Positions 48,043 through 58,992 of a stretch of 64,000 bases of DNA are shown in pieces. The translations under genes and the position numbers were made by a program. The DNA is from Portulaca oleracea (lineage: Eukaryota > Streptophyta > Magnoliopsida > Caryophyllales > Portulacaceae): assembly GCA_029582165.1 (NCBI GenBank), contig CM055877.1, positions 3,702,023-3,766,022 on the forward strand. Direction: 5' to 3'. How positions within the stretch are numbered: the first letter of the stretch is position 1; the number at the start of each line of letters is the position of its first letter. The notes beneath the pieces were generated by a model. That model was not told where the DNA came from and did not search any database. It saw nothing but the letters and a program-made list of their open reading frames with translations.

Positions 48043-51000
48043 TCACTTGTCCTCAGTTTCATCTTTGTTTTCTGATTCCTTGTTATCTTCTTCTAATATT
48101 GTAGAGTTCTCAACTACCTCATTTTCCTCTTCTTTTACATCACTTGTTTTCTTTTCCATCTCTTCCTTGTCCACTTTCTTCAATTCACCATCCTTCTTAA
48201 CCTTCTGAAGAGCCTTCACCAGATTCCCCAAACAAACCTCGACATCCACCAGAAGCGACTTCGGCATCAAGCTTTCCGCAACATCCGCCGGCGTAATCTT
48301 GGTCTCTTCCAACAACATCCTTACAGTCTCAAACAAAGGGTGGTCCTCAACATCCAGATAGTTTCGAGCCAAAACCCTGAACGACTCGTAACAACAGTAC
48401 GATAGCTCGATATGCAAGTCCATTCGCCCCGTTCGAATCAGTGCAGGATCAAGCTTCTCAACATAATTAGTTGTAAAAATAATCAACCTCTCATCCCCAC
48501 AAGCTGACCATAATCCGTCAATAAAATTCAACAACCCTGACAATGTAACCTCACTTTTTTTACTCTTACTCCCCTGTTCATCCTTCAACTTCTTCTTAAC
48601 CAAGTCTTTCTCTTTCTCTTTCTCCTCCTCTTTCTGATCACCCTTTGACGGCGATCTCTGACCAGTCAAGTCAAGGGAGCAGTCAATGTCCTCGATCACA
48701 ATTATCGACTTGTTCGACGTGTCAATCAGCAACCTCCTCAACTGGGTGTTGTCACTGACAGCAGTTAACTCAAGGTCATAGACGTCGTACTCCAACAAGT
48801 TAGCCATGGCGGAAATCATGGTTGATTTTCCGGTCCCTGGGGGTCCGAAGAGGAGGTACCCCCGCTTCCATGGCTTCCCGATCTTCTTGTAGTAATCTTT
48901 GGCCTCGGTGAAGCGTGTGAGGTCGTCGATGATGCCCTGTTTCTTGGCGGGATCCATGGCTAAGGTGTCGAATGTGGCTGGGTGCTTGAACTCGACGGAG
49001 CTCCAGAGGGTGGATCGGCTGCTGTGAGGATTTGAGTCGGATTTTATGTTGGTGAAGAGCTTTCTTTGCCTTCGTCGAACTGCGATTGCCTTACCTTCTT
49101 CTAAGACGTGGTTCAAGTATGATTCAGTTATGAGCTGCCTGTGACGGCTGTGGAAGGTCAGCCGGTAATACCTGTGAAAAAAAAAAAAATTAACCCCTCG
49201 TAAAGACGGTAGGTACTCCAAAATATACTCTGTTAAGTATTAACAGTCAAAATTTTGCTGAGACCCAAATGTCTACACTCTGCACTAATGTTATACACTG
49301 ACTGAAGAAATTCTGTCACGGGTCTTATGCCATTGCAAGCTATGGACTTGTCCCACATCAATAAAATGGGATACCGGTGTGGGGTTTATAGATCAAATGG
49401 ACTCTCTATCCTGTCTCTTTTATATTGTTTGAATCTTGATTTTGAACCGAATTTTGATTCGTCTGAATTTTCCGACCCAATTTGACATGAAAGGAAGCTG
49501 AGTCTGAACATCAAATTTTCATCCAAATTTGACTACTTGAATTTACCCATACCTTCATTTTCACTTGCGTTACTCTTTCAAGAGAGAAAAGTGAGGAGAT
49601 ATATTGATAATGATTGTGGTAAAATGTGGAAGAATATTGAGTGGTCTAATGAGTCGAGACATCAAACTGCATTATACCATACAAAAGAACAGGGTTTAAG
49701 TAGTGAACCAATCAGAATTTCTCTTAATATTTAATAGCATTAAGGCTCCGTTCTTTTATAAAGTTGGTGCAGTGTGGTAATGGTGCAGTTCGATGAAATT
49801 TGAAAAAGTGTGGTGAGTTGTGGTAAGATTTGTAGTAGATGTGGAGAGAAAATGTGAAAAATAGGGGAGAGAAGTGAAGAGATAAATTGATAATAATTGT
49901 GGTGTGGTGAAGTGTAGTAGATATTAAAAAGTGTGGTACGGTGTGATATACCGCGTACAAGAAGGAAGCTTAAATATTACAATTATTTATCAATCTTAAT
50001 TGCCTTTCCTACAACTGAAGATCTGATTTTTAATGCAGAAGTTTAAATTAGACTACTTGAAAGAAAATTGGGTCACAACATCAAATTTTCATCTAAATTT
50101 GACTGCTTGAATTTACCCATACCTTCATTTTCACGTACGTTACTCTTTTCACGAGGATTACTCTATCATGAGATAAAAGTGAGGAAATATATTGATAATG
50201 ATTGTAATTGTAATAAAGTGAGAAAGAATATTAAGTAGTCTGATGAGTTATGATACTACACTGCACCGCACCATACCGTACAAAAGAACAGAGCCTAAGT
50301 GAACCAATTAGAATTTCTCCTTATATTTAATAGCATTAAGGCTCCGTTCACACGGTTGATGCGGGGTGGTAATGGTGTGGTGCGGTGGAATTTAAAAAAG
50401 CGTGGTGAGTTGTGATAAGTTGTGGTAGGTAGGGAGAGAGAGAGAATGTGAAAAGTAGAAGAGAAAAGTGAGGAGAGAAAAGTTAAGAGATAAGGCCATG
50501 TTCTTTTGTACGGTTCCACACCGCATGCACCTGCCACATTTTTCCACAATTACCGCAGTCCTTCCATACCATACCATAACTATTCCATATTTTAACACAA
50601 CAATCATAACTTTCTCTCTTTACTTTTTTTCTCTACTCACTTTTCTCCTCTCTACTTTTCACATTCTCACTCCTCATCTATCACAACAATCATTTTTACA
50701 ACAAATTTTACCTTATTTTACTATACCATACCACACTTTCTACAATATTACCATACCATACCATTTACCACACTCAATTTGTCGCACAAAAGAACATGAC
50801 CTAAATTAATGATTGTGCGGTGTGGTATAATGAAGTATGGTAGAAATTAAAAAGTGCGATTGCGGTGTGATATCACGCCGGAATCTATTGCATAAAACAA
50901 CAGAGCCTAAATATTACTACCTTCGTTTTTATTATCTGTCGCCTAGGAAATTGTGCCAAAAACTTTAACCGTTAATATCTTTATTTGTATAATGATTCAT

Positions 51001-52872
51001 CGTATAAAATTGATGTCATTAGATTCGTAATAAAAAATACTATTAAAAAAGTATAATATTATATTTTTTATAAAAATTTTATATTAAAAATTATTGATTA
51101 AAAATTAACATTAAAAACCGTAAATTACAGATAAAAAAACCAGAAGGAGTATAATTATATATCAATCTTATTGTTTTTCCTAATCAGATTTTTAATGCAA
51201 AAGTTTTAAAGGACACAGTAAGCCAATTAGAATTTCTCCTAATATTTAATAGCATTAAATATTATACTTATTTATTAATCTCATTGCTCTTTTTAAAACT
51301 AAATCAGATTTTAATGCAAAAAGTTCAGGAAAAAAAAAAAAAGAAAACCCAAATGTGCATGTTTGTGGGGGTTGCCTAGGAACCTAGGCACTCATTAGTC
51401 ATCTTCCATTTCTTTTCTTAAATATTTGAAAAAGACGCGAGGGGAATACTTGCAGAGTTGCAGAAAGACCAAAGTATACTTGGTGAATTTCCTTCCTGTG
51501 TTCATTGTACTGCCCAAATTCTCTCCGATTCACGGGCCTCCTTGGCCATTTTGATTCAAGATGATTTTTAACCATTTTGATTCAAGATAATTTTTAATCA
51601 TTTTGAATTAGTTATATTTCACATTTTTATAATTTTTATTAATAATTTTTTTAATAATTATTTATATTTATCATTTTCGTTATAATAATATAATACTTAT
51701 TACTTAGGTCAAACAATATAATAATAGTCTAATTTTATCAATCAAAGTAGAAAATAAACATTTTATACATAGTTTTATATTTATGAAATAAATATAAACA
51801 AATAATTATTTTTAAATTGTTTATAAGTTGTAATAACCCTGAAAATAAAGAAATATACATTTAGAATGATTTAAATACACTTAGATTTAACTTTATTAGT
51901 GATTTAGAAAAAATGCAAGATTGTTAAGTGTCAAGATGTTTATCATCTTCGTTACTCAATTCCAATGTGATAATCACATGTAGCATGATATGAATCTTGG
52001 TGCAAGTTTTAAATATTTTTTCCTATCATTAAAAGTATACTGTTATATATTAAGATGAAATTAAATGATAGGACTGGTTTCTAATTTTGTATAATTATAA
52101 TATCACATATAAATTATAAAAAATTATATTTTTATCCATTATTTTTTATATTTAAAAAATGTTTAAAGAAGATTTACGAAAGAGGTTGATTCGATTAGAA
52201 TATCATATATATTCATTAATTACGCTTCCAAAACTTCTTATAATGGATAATTAATAATTATTATTAAACAAAATAGTGTGAAAAATCATAAAAATGTCTT
52301 AGAATAAAACTGTTGAAATTTTTGAGAAGTGCGCAGCAAAACAAAATAGTGTGATTAGGACTTAAAAAGCCCAGAATATCAGAGAAACAAGGAGGAAATT
52401 AATCAAAGATGAAGCAGAGACTTAACCTTTTCTCATCCGATCCAGGGTAAAAACTGATAGTCTGGCTCTTAGCTTGATACTTCCTCGCCCTCCACCAAAG
52501 CTTAACCCCTCGAAACTCATCAGTAACCTCCTGGTTATCCCCCAGACGAAGCACGAAGGCCTTCCCGTCCTTGATAAAACTGGCCTTGAGCCTCTTGGCC
52601 TTCATGGAAGTGCACTCACTTAAGTACATGTCGATGATGTCGAACACCTTGTTCCGATGGAACCGATCTCCGGTGTACTCTTCGAACACGACTTCGGTGT
52701 AAGGAGAGAAATACCGTGCTATTCGGTCGGTGTAATTGGCAATAAAAGAGTTGACAGCATCCTGCCATGGACGGGGAATGTATGCTCTGGCTAGCAACAT
52801 GGCTGTGAAAAATGAACCTAGTTTCATTACCATGTCGTTCCAGTTTGTGTCCATTCTCAACATCATTTTCAA
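48043..52872 (-). CDS. BCS1/OM66-like AAA-ATPase, copy 2 (intact)
   Basis: Plant AAA-ATPase of the BCS1-like group (AAA_assoc N-terminal domain plus AAA domain). Members sit in the mitochondrial outer membrane or ER and are often induced by stress, salicylate or pathogens. Two exons: 52872-52427 and 49171-48043, GT-AG, joining inside the Arg codon of DEKR; total 524 aa, normal for the family. Hydrophobic anchor at about res 12-33 (MVMKLGSFFTAMLLARAYIP); FEEYTGDRF; VKLWWRAR; VEFKHPATFDTLAMD; Walker A GPPGTGKST (258-266); Walker B IIVIEDID (305-312); sensor TTN (382-384); LIRTGRMD (393-400) with the arginine-finger region. A Lys/Glu-rich insert separates Walker B from SEVTLSGLLNFIDG. The tail is strongly charged (ENKDETEDK). 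An MMLRM start a few codons inside is possible. The substrate is unknown. Confidence 0.93.
49744..49970. mobile_element. Tourist-type MITE, family C, in AAA copy 2 intron
   Basis: Starts ggctccgttctttta and ends in the diverged inverted form (acaagaaggaagct), flanked by TAA (49741-49743, 49971-49973). Internal gtgtggtgagttgtggtaag and ggagagaagtgaagagata match the other family members. Confidence 0.75.
50340..50907. mobile_element. Tourist-type MITE, family C, containing a nested copy
   Basis: Starts ggctccgttcacacgg and ends ataaaacaacagagcc, flanked by TAA (50337-50339, 50908-50910). Its two halves are separated by another member of the same superfamily (50494-50801), which inserted later at a TAA within it. 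Confidence 0.8.
50494..50801. mobile_element. Tourist-type MITE nested inside another
   Basis: Inverted ends GGCCATGTTCTTTTGT and ACAAAAGAACATGACC, target duplication TAA (50491-50493, 50802-50804). The body is pyrimidine-rich (ctcacttttctcctctctac) and accatacc-rich, the inverse orientation of its host element. Confidence 0.85.
50927..51149. mobile_element. Stowaway-type MITE
   Basis: Begins ctaccttcgtttttattatctgtc and ends ...acagataaaaaaaccagaaggag (inverted), between TA dinucleotides. In the intron of AAA copy 2. Confidence 0.7.
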
Positions 52873-52945
52873 TTGCTCTTCCTTTTTTTAATTTTCCTTT
52901 TGGGGTTTTCTCTCTTAGCCTGCTCGGTCTCCACTGTCTATCAAC

Positions 52946-52953
52946 TTTATATA
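52946..52953 (-). promoter_or_regulatory. Probable TATA box of AAA copy 2
   Basis: On the minus strand tatataaa lies about 75 bp upstream of the ATG at 52872, a usual plant spacing. Confidence 0.45.
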
Positions 52954-54002
52954 GTGGTTTCCCAAGTGCCAATTATCAGCCAAACCTGCTGTACAGTCTC
53001 TGTGTGTTTTTTTTTATCAACAGTCTGTTTGGTTATGTGGGAGGAGAGGAGAGGAAAATGGAGGGGACTTATTTCTATCTTATTTGGATTATAAGTGGAT
53101 AATAATGAAAAGTAAGTAGGATTAATTGTTGTGTTTGGATTAGAAAAATGAGTGAACGAGGGGGAGGCAAGAAAAATGAATAGTTATTATATTAATAAAA
53201 TTATTTTCTTTTTTTTTAAACATAATGAGTTTACTTCCCCTCCATTAACCCTCATATTGGGGGTTAATGAAAAGGAGGTTAATAGAAGAGAATGTAGATT
53301 AATGGTTCTTCTCCCCTCCTCTTTTGTTATTTTTTACAAACAAGATATAAGGGGGTTAATTAATATATTTTCCATCCCTTTCCCTCCCCTCCTCTCTCAT
53401 AATCTTAATACAAATAGAGGGGAAAGTAAAACTGAAATTATGCCCTGTTCTTTTATGCAGTATGGTGGAATTTAAAAAAGCGTGGTGAAGTGTGCTAAGT
53501 TATGGTAGGTAGAATATGTGAATAGAGATAATGTAAAAAGTGAAAGTGAGAAGTGAGGATAGAGAAAAATATGAAAATATTTTTGTAATGATTTGTGGTA
53601 AAAAGTGGTGGAGTGTGATACAATCTCTATTTTCCACATAACACTACACCCAAGATGAGTTACTCCCGAGTAAAAATAGCCTAAGTTAAATGCTGTAGGC
53701 CCATCATCATCTTCGTTGACGGGCTGACTGGTGAGGTAAGATATGAGAAGTTCTTAGAAGTGGTCCAAGTGGAGCATGTGGGATGGGTTAGGTTTCACAG
53801 GAAATGCTTACGTAATTTCATAAACAAAGTGACATTCGCAGATGGAGACAAACTAACAACCTATCAATTTTCTACTTTCTTGACTTGACTCTAAATTTGC
53901 CAATTAATTGGTTGATCCATGACTCATCCTTGGTGCTCGTCTCAATCAATGAATTAATTATCTTAAAACATTAGTCTATCTTACCCCTCCCTTTTATATT
54001 AA
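52954..54002. other. AAA copy 2 upstream region, no gene
   Basis: Contains the promoter flank of copy 2, a G/A- and C/T-rich fold-back stretch at 53035-53420 (gagaggagaggaaaatggagg versus ctcccctcctc) and a family C Tourist-like piece at about 53440-53645 (ccctgttcttttatgcag...gtggaatttaaaaaagcg) with unclear right end. No coding sequence is supported. Confidence 0.45.
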
Positions 54003-54227
54003 TGCGGCGTTTTTTTATGCGGCTGACATATTCGGTGTCTGCACATTAATTTTTTATATTTCACCGCAATTTATCATAATATATTTTTTCTACTTTAATT
54101 TATTTTTTTATTAAAGTTTAAACTTTTCATATTTCACCACAATCTATCATAATTTTCCTTAACCCACTACAATTCATCACATTTCTTCCACACCGCACTA
54201 CCGTCAGCCGTATAAAAAAATGGGGCC
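54003..54227. mobile_element. Tourist-type MITE
   Basis: Inverted ends gcgtttttttatgcggctgac and gtcagccgtataaaaaaatgg, flanked by TAA (54000-54002, 54228-54230); 225 bp. The following 54231-54810 has a Stowaway-like end (actccctcccttcaatatta) near 54540 and is otherwise plain AT-rich DNA. Confidence 0.8.
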
Positions 54228-54814
54228 TAATTGTCATAATTTTATCTTTCTTGATCTCCAACATCACTCTTTGATTAATAATTTCTTATATAATACTATG
54301 TTATTAACAATTTGAATATTATACTTTTATGATAATATCTTTTGTTGCGAATCTAATGGAATAATTTTATATAGTAACTCATTGTATATATTGAAAATTT
54401 TATGGTCAAAACTTTTGAAATTTGACTGAACGATTTCCAAATATGACAATTAATATGGAAAGTAGGGAGTAATATTTTTCCTTCTTCAAATCTTTCTTGG
54501 TTTTTTTGTACTAATCATTCTCCCGGTTATTATTTTGTACTCCCTCCCTTCAATATTATTTATGACTTTGAAAATTACATTAAATTAAAATTGTTTACAA
54601 AATCATATTTCACTCAAAATTTTAAAATTTTAACTATTAATACCTTAATTTTATAATTCAAAGTTATAATAATTAAATATAATAAAAAATATTATTATAA
54701 AAATATGATATTATATTACTGATAAAAATATAATTTAAAAATTTTATGAAGTACACTACTAATTCCGGCCATGAGAATACCTTTCTACCGCTTTTCAAAG
54801 TTGTTTTAATTCGA

Positions 54815-54955
54815 CAAGCATGAAGGAGAGCTTTTGTATAACGGTTGAATTGTTGTCGTGTGATCGTAAGGTCATGGGGGTTCGAGTCTTGGAAGTAGCC
54901 TCTTGTAAAAATGTAAGGTAAAATTTGCCTACATTATATCTTTAAAAAAAAAAGA
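54815..54955 (+). mobile_element. tRNA-derived SINE (Au-like)
   Basis: A Pol III B-box-like ggttcgagtc near 54887 is followed by ttggaagtagcctcttgtaa and aatgtaaggtaaaatttgcctaca, the pattern of plant Au SINEs (ggttcgagtc..ggaaacagcctcttgcagaaatg.agggtaaggctgc). The copy is diverged and ends in an A-rich tail (tttaaaaaaaaaag). The head (gtataacggttgaattgttg) would be the A-box region. Confidence 0.7.
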
Positions 54956-55256
54956 ATAAAACCTCCCATCAAAAGCTAAAAGCAAATAAAATGGGCATAA
55001 ATGTAATATATTCATAACTTAAAGTAAGAGTTGGTCTTAAATATATGAGATTTCTCATGCAAGATGGTTGTGGTGCAGTGTGAAACCACAATCAACCGAC
55101 CGCATAAAAAAACATTGCTTAATTATGATTGTTAGGTTAGATAAATTTGAATTGGTTTGTGTAGTTTATATAGAAGAAAGTGGATTTAGTTAATCAATTA
55201 TTCTAGAAAAACAAATTGTATAAGCTTAGCTCATAGTGAAGTACAAAAAATAAAAT

Positions 55257-55849
55257 TGTTGGGTTAATGGCCCAAATTCTCTTGACTCATTATTTGGCAA
55301 GTTTCCTAAACCTGTTTGAACTCTAAGTTATTGGTTGCTATTAGGAAATTATTTTGTTTCCTAATTATATTTAGGTCAATTTCCTAATTGCATTCTAAAA
55401 CCTAATTGTGTTTGGAGTAGGAGTCTAGCCAGATTTATAGGATATTTACCCCCTATAAATAGAGGTCTTTATTCACCTTGTAATAAGCGCCAAACGGGCA
55501 ATGTAGCAGATGTAAGAGCCTTCAAAACTCCCCACGAGGGAGGTACGGTGTTATTTCCAATCTTCACCCTACTCATCCCTAGGTTGCGAGAGTCTACGAG
55601 AGTTCATATATATATTTTTATCTCTTGTAATATTTCTTTTTTCTACTAGTGCCTATTGGTTGTCGCCCGTGGGTTTTTCTCTGAGTTCTTCGGTTTCCCA
55701 CGTAAACATACTGTCTTGCCCATATATCTTTGTTCTTGCCTCTCCATTATTATCCTCGATTCCATAATTATCTTGTATTTCCTTCCGCTGTATATATTGC
55801 TCTATTACACCCTAACAAGGCTAACAAACGGCAACAAACGATCCTAACA
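55257..55849. mobile_element. Solo LTR with perfect target duplication
   Basis: A 593-bp block TGTTGGG...CCTAACA flanked by aaaat on both sides (55252-55256, 55850-55854). TATA-like ccctataaatagagg near 55450, as in Ty1/copia-type LTRs. No internal region, so recombination between two LTRs removed the element. 55855-57409 holds no gene; there is a G-rich run near 56632-56655 and an AG repeat just after. Confidence 0.9.
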
Positions 55850-57409
55850 AAAATTATGTAGAAATGGACAAAAGAAATGACCTAAATAGTTTGACTTGCA
55901 AAGATATGACCAAATTATAGGATTGATTAAGCTGATTGCTTACGCATGGAGAATGACGCAAGCAATTATGCGACGAAAGGCAGCCATACATCACTTTATT
56001 ATAAACAAAATTCATATGCAACAAACCTTTTTTTTTTTATTTTTTTTATGTTGATGATGCAACCTGCCAACCTGCTGCGCTGGACATTGCAAGTAATTTG
56101 TCCTTGCATGCCAATACTTTAATTAGTAGTGTTGTTAATAATTAAGAAAGCAAATGGTTATATACAATGTGTATTCTTTGGCTAGCTAACTCCATTGCTC
56201 ATTTTAGTTAACTGTGTTGGGATTTACTCATGAATAAAAATGTCCCATATTGAAAAAGTAAAGAGAAAGGGTATTGTATATAAGTTAAGTTAGTTACTCC
56301 TCTTAACACCAATTTGTTTTAAGATGGAACCTCACTTAATTTATGTATCATGAGCCTTAGTTGAAGTGAGTTCCCTCCTTGGATCTGCCTAACAAACTCT
56401 CTTAGAGTCCGTTTAGATCTAAGAAAACATATGAAAAAAATTATGAGGAAATGTTTTTTAATTTGGATAAAGTAATTTTCTTTCTATTATTTCGTTTAAG
56501 TAAAATTTTGAATGAAAGAAATTGATTTTCCATTCAACTTTCTTTTAGTTTGACGAAAAATGAACGGAAAAATAAAATTTCCACAACTAGTAAATATCAA
56601 CCTTCATTTTTCTAGATTATATGTTGTGCTTGGGGGGGGGGGGAGGGAGGGGGGAGAGAGAGAGAGAGTGTCAAGAGAGCAGCTAGAGATGATGGAGAAA
56701 AATGTTGGCTTTTATATTCAAAATTTTTCTCTCAATTTTTCTTTCATTTTTGAAAAAAATGTTTTTAATTCTTTCTTACCCCTAATTTTTGATGTAGTTT
56801 TCCAACTATTTTTTTCCATTCCTTTTTTTTAATCCAAACAAAGGAAACATTATCAATTTCTAAGTTATTTATTTTTCATGTCGTTTCCCAAGACCAAACG
56901 GATTTTAAACCACGTCTCTACAAATTGAGATATAGCCATTCCTGTTTTTCAATTTTTTTTTAAAGAAAAACTCTTAATCAGTTTGTACCAACCATTTAAA
57001 TTGATGTATGTGAAAGTGTGATGTGACTCCTTTTCCAAAACTAAGCCATTTCCAATCTTTTTATACAAGTGTGATGTAATTGTCCACGCTAGAAAATAAG
57101 GCATCCCTAATGTCTTACTTCCTACCTTCTATATTAATTAATATTATAATTTTGACTTTCACGATATTTGAAGTCATTTTTTATTGATTATTTCTTACAT
57201 AATATATTATTAATCATTGTAATATTATATTTTTATAATAGTATTTTTCGTTACGAATCTAATAGCAAGCCATCATTCTATCAATATGGAACCAACGGAG
57301 TAAAACCATTGCCATCTCTACATTTGAATGTCTTCCCAGTCCAACCCATTCAATGCACTGGCGTAGGCAACTAACCCACCCGTATCTTCTGTGGTCTTTG
57401 CACAAGTAC

Positions 57410-58724
57410 TAGGGGTACGAATTGATACCCATATATTAGGTATCCACCGTTATCCACCCATGATGGGTGGGTAAAACCCATTAGAGATGGGTAATGGATA
57501 GGGTAGGTATGGGTTACCCATAATTTGGTGTGGATATCCATTATTCATGGGTATTCATATACCCATTGATGTATTAACTATATGCATATTGAGTTGTATT
57601 GCGTTTATATACTGAAATTTAATGTAAAATTCAACTTTATCAGTTTGACATGAAACTTTGTAATGCGACAGTATTGATTAAAAACAGATCAAATATGAAT
57701 TTTGAACTCCTAATTCTTTTTATTCAATAACATTTATCGCGACATATATAGACATTATTTGCCGCAAAAACTAACTGAAACTTTAAATTAAAATTCAACT
57801 TTATCAGTTTGATATGAAACTCTGTAATACGACAGTATTGATTAAAAAATGATCAAATATGAATTTTGAGCTCCTAATTCTTTTTATTCGATAACATTTA
57901 TCGCGACATATATAGACATTATTTGCTACAAAAACTAACTGAAACTTTAAATTAAAATTCAACTTTATCAGTTTGACATGAAACTCTGTAATACGAAAGT
58001 ATTGATTAAAAAAAGATCAAATATGAATTTTGAGCTCCTAATTCTTTTTATTCGATAACATTTATCGCGACATATATAGACATTTTTTGCCACAAAAACT
58101 AACTGAAACTTTAAATTAAAATTCAACTTTATCAGTTTGACATGAAACTCATGTCTGACGATCTTGATTAAAAAGATCAAATATGAATTTTGAGCTCCTA
58201 ATTCTTTTTATTCGATAACATTTATCGCGACATATATAGACATTTTTTGCCACAAAAACTAACTGAAACTTTAAATTAAAATTCAACTTTATCAGTTTGA
58301 CATGAAACTCTGTACGAGTCTTGATTAAAAAAGATCAAATATGAATTTTGAGCTCCTAATTCTTTTTATTCGATAACATTTATCGCGACATATATAGACA
58401 TTTTTTGCCGCAAAAACTAATTGAAACTTTAAATTAAAATTCAATGTTAACTATTTAAATTGAAACTTCATAATATGATAGGGTAAATTAAAAAAAGTTC
58501 AAATATAAATTTTGAGCTCCAAATATAAATTTATTATCTAAAACGTTAGAATACAAAATAAGAATAGTTAGTTGAATAGATACCCATGAATACCCATGGG
58601 TAATACCCATTAAAGTAATACCCAAGTGGGTAGGCACGGATAGGTATGGGTAGGGTTTTATAATCTTTGGGTAAAATGTGGATATGTACTGTGCCCATCC
58701 GTACCCACCCAATTCCCACCCTTA
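57410..58724. mobile_element. hAT-type non-autonomous element with an internal minisatellite
   Basis: A 1315-bp element, TAGGGGTACGAATTG...CAATTCCCACCCTTA, with flanks acaagtac (57402-57409) and acaattac (58725-58732), 7 of 8 identical, as expected for hAT. The subterminal 150 bp on each side are arrays of acccat/atgggt words. The centre is the tandem array listed next. No coding capacity. Confidence 0.8.
57590..58510. repeat. Tandem array, about 164-bp unit, five full copies plus part
   Basis: The word ttcaactttatcagtttga recurs at 57630, 57794, 57958, 58122 and 58282, with a diverged ttcaatgtt copy at 58440: spacing 164, 164, 164, 160, 158. Each unit contains gagctcctaattctttttatt, gataacatttatcgcgacat and actaactgaaactttaaatt. 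Units are nearly identical apart from small indels around ctgtaatacgacagtattgat. Confidence 0.95.
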
Positions 58725-58992
58725 ACAATTACTGCTGCTCAGTTTCCTACTTCCTACTTGAACACAAAACTCCAAGGTGAGTAAAATAATTACTTGCATA
58801 AGTGACAAGAGCAGGAAAAACAAACGAATATATAGGTCTACATCAAAAAGTTATCTTTTATAACAACATATGAAATTAGCTAAAAACATGGAAGCTAAGT
58901 ACATCCTAATTGACAACTATCTGAATGAATAGAACAGTACATTGTATGTTCAGAACACAGGATTGAATTACAAACAATTTCTTGCTTGAATT

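Larger units (their letters stand above)
49480..51330. repeat. Direct duplication with one unfilled insertion site
   Basis: Two copies of about 250 bp precede the MITEs: 49480-49740 and 50080-50336, sharing tgaatttacccataccttca and tttctc.t.atatttaatagcattaa. A third, shorter copy at 51205-51320 has caattagaatttctcctaat and atttaatagcattaaatatt. The first two carry a Tourist element right after agcattaa; the third does not. All lie in the intron of AAA copy 2. Confidence 0.75.

Noticed and set aside
54860..54905. Possible tRNA gene with ggttcgagtc
   Set aside because: No acceptor stem or anticodon arm; the following sequence and A-tail fit a SINE.
57590..58510. Centromeric satellite or CRISPR-like array
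   Set aside because: Units are contiguous without unique spacers, only five copies exist and they are enclosed by transposon ends; the host is a plant.
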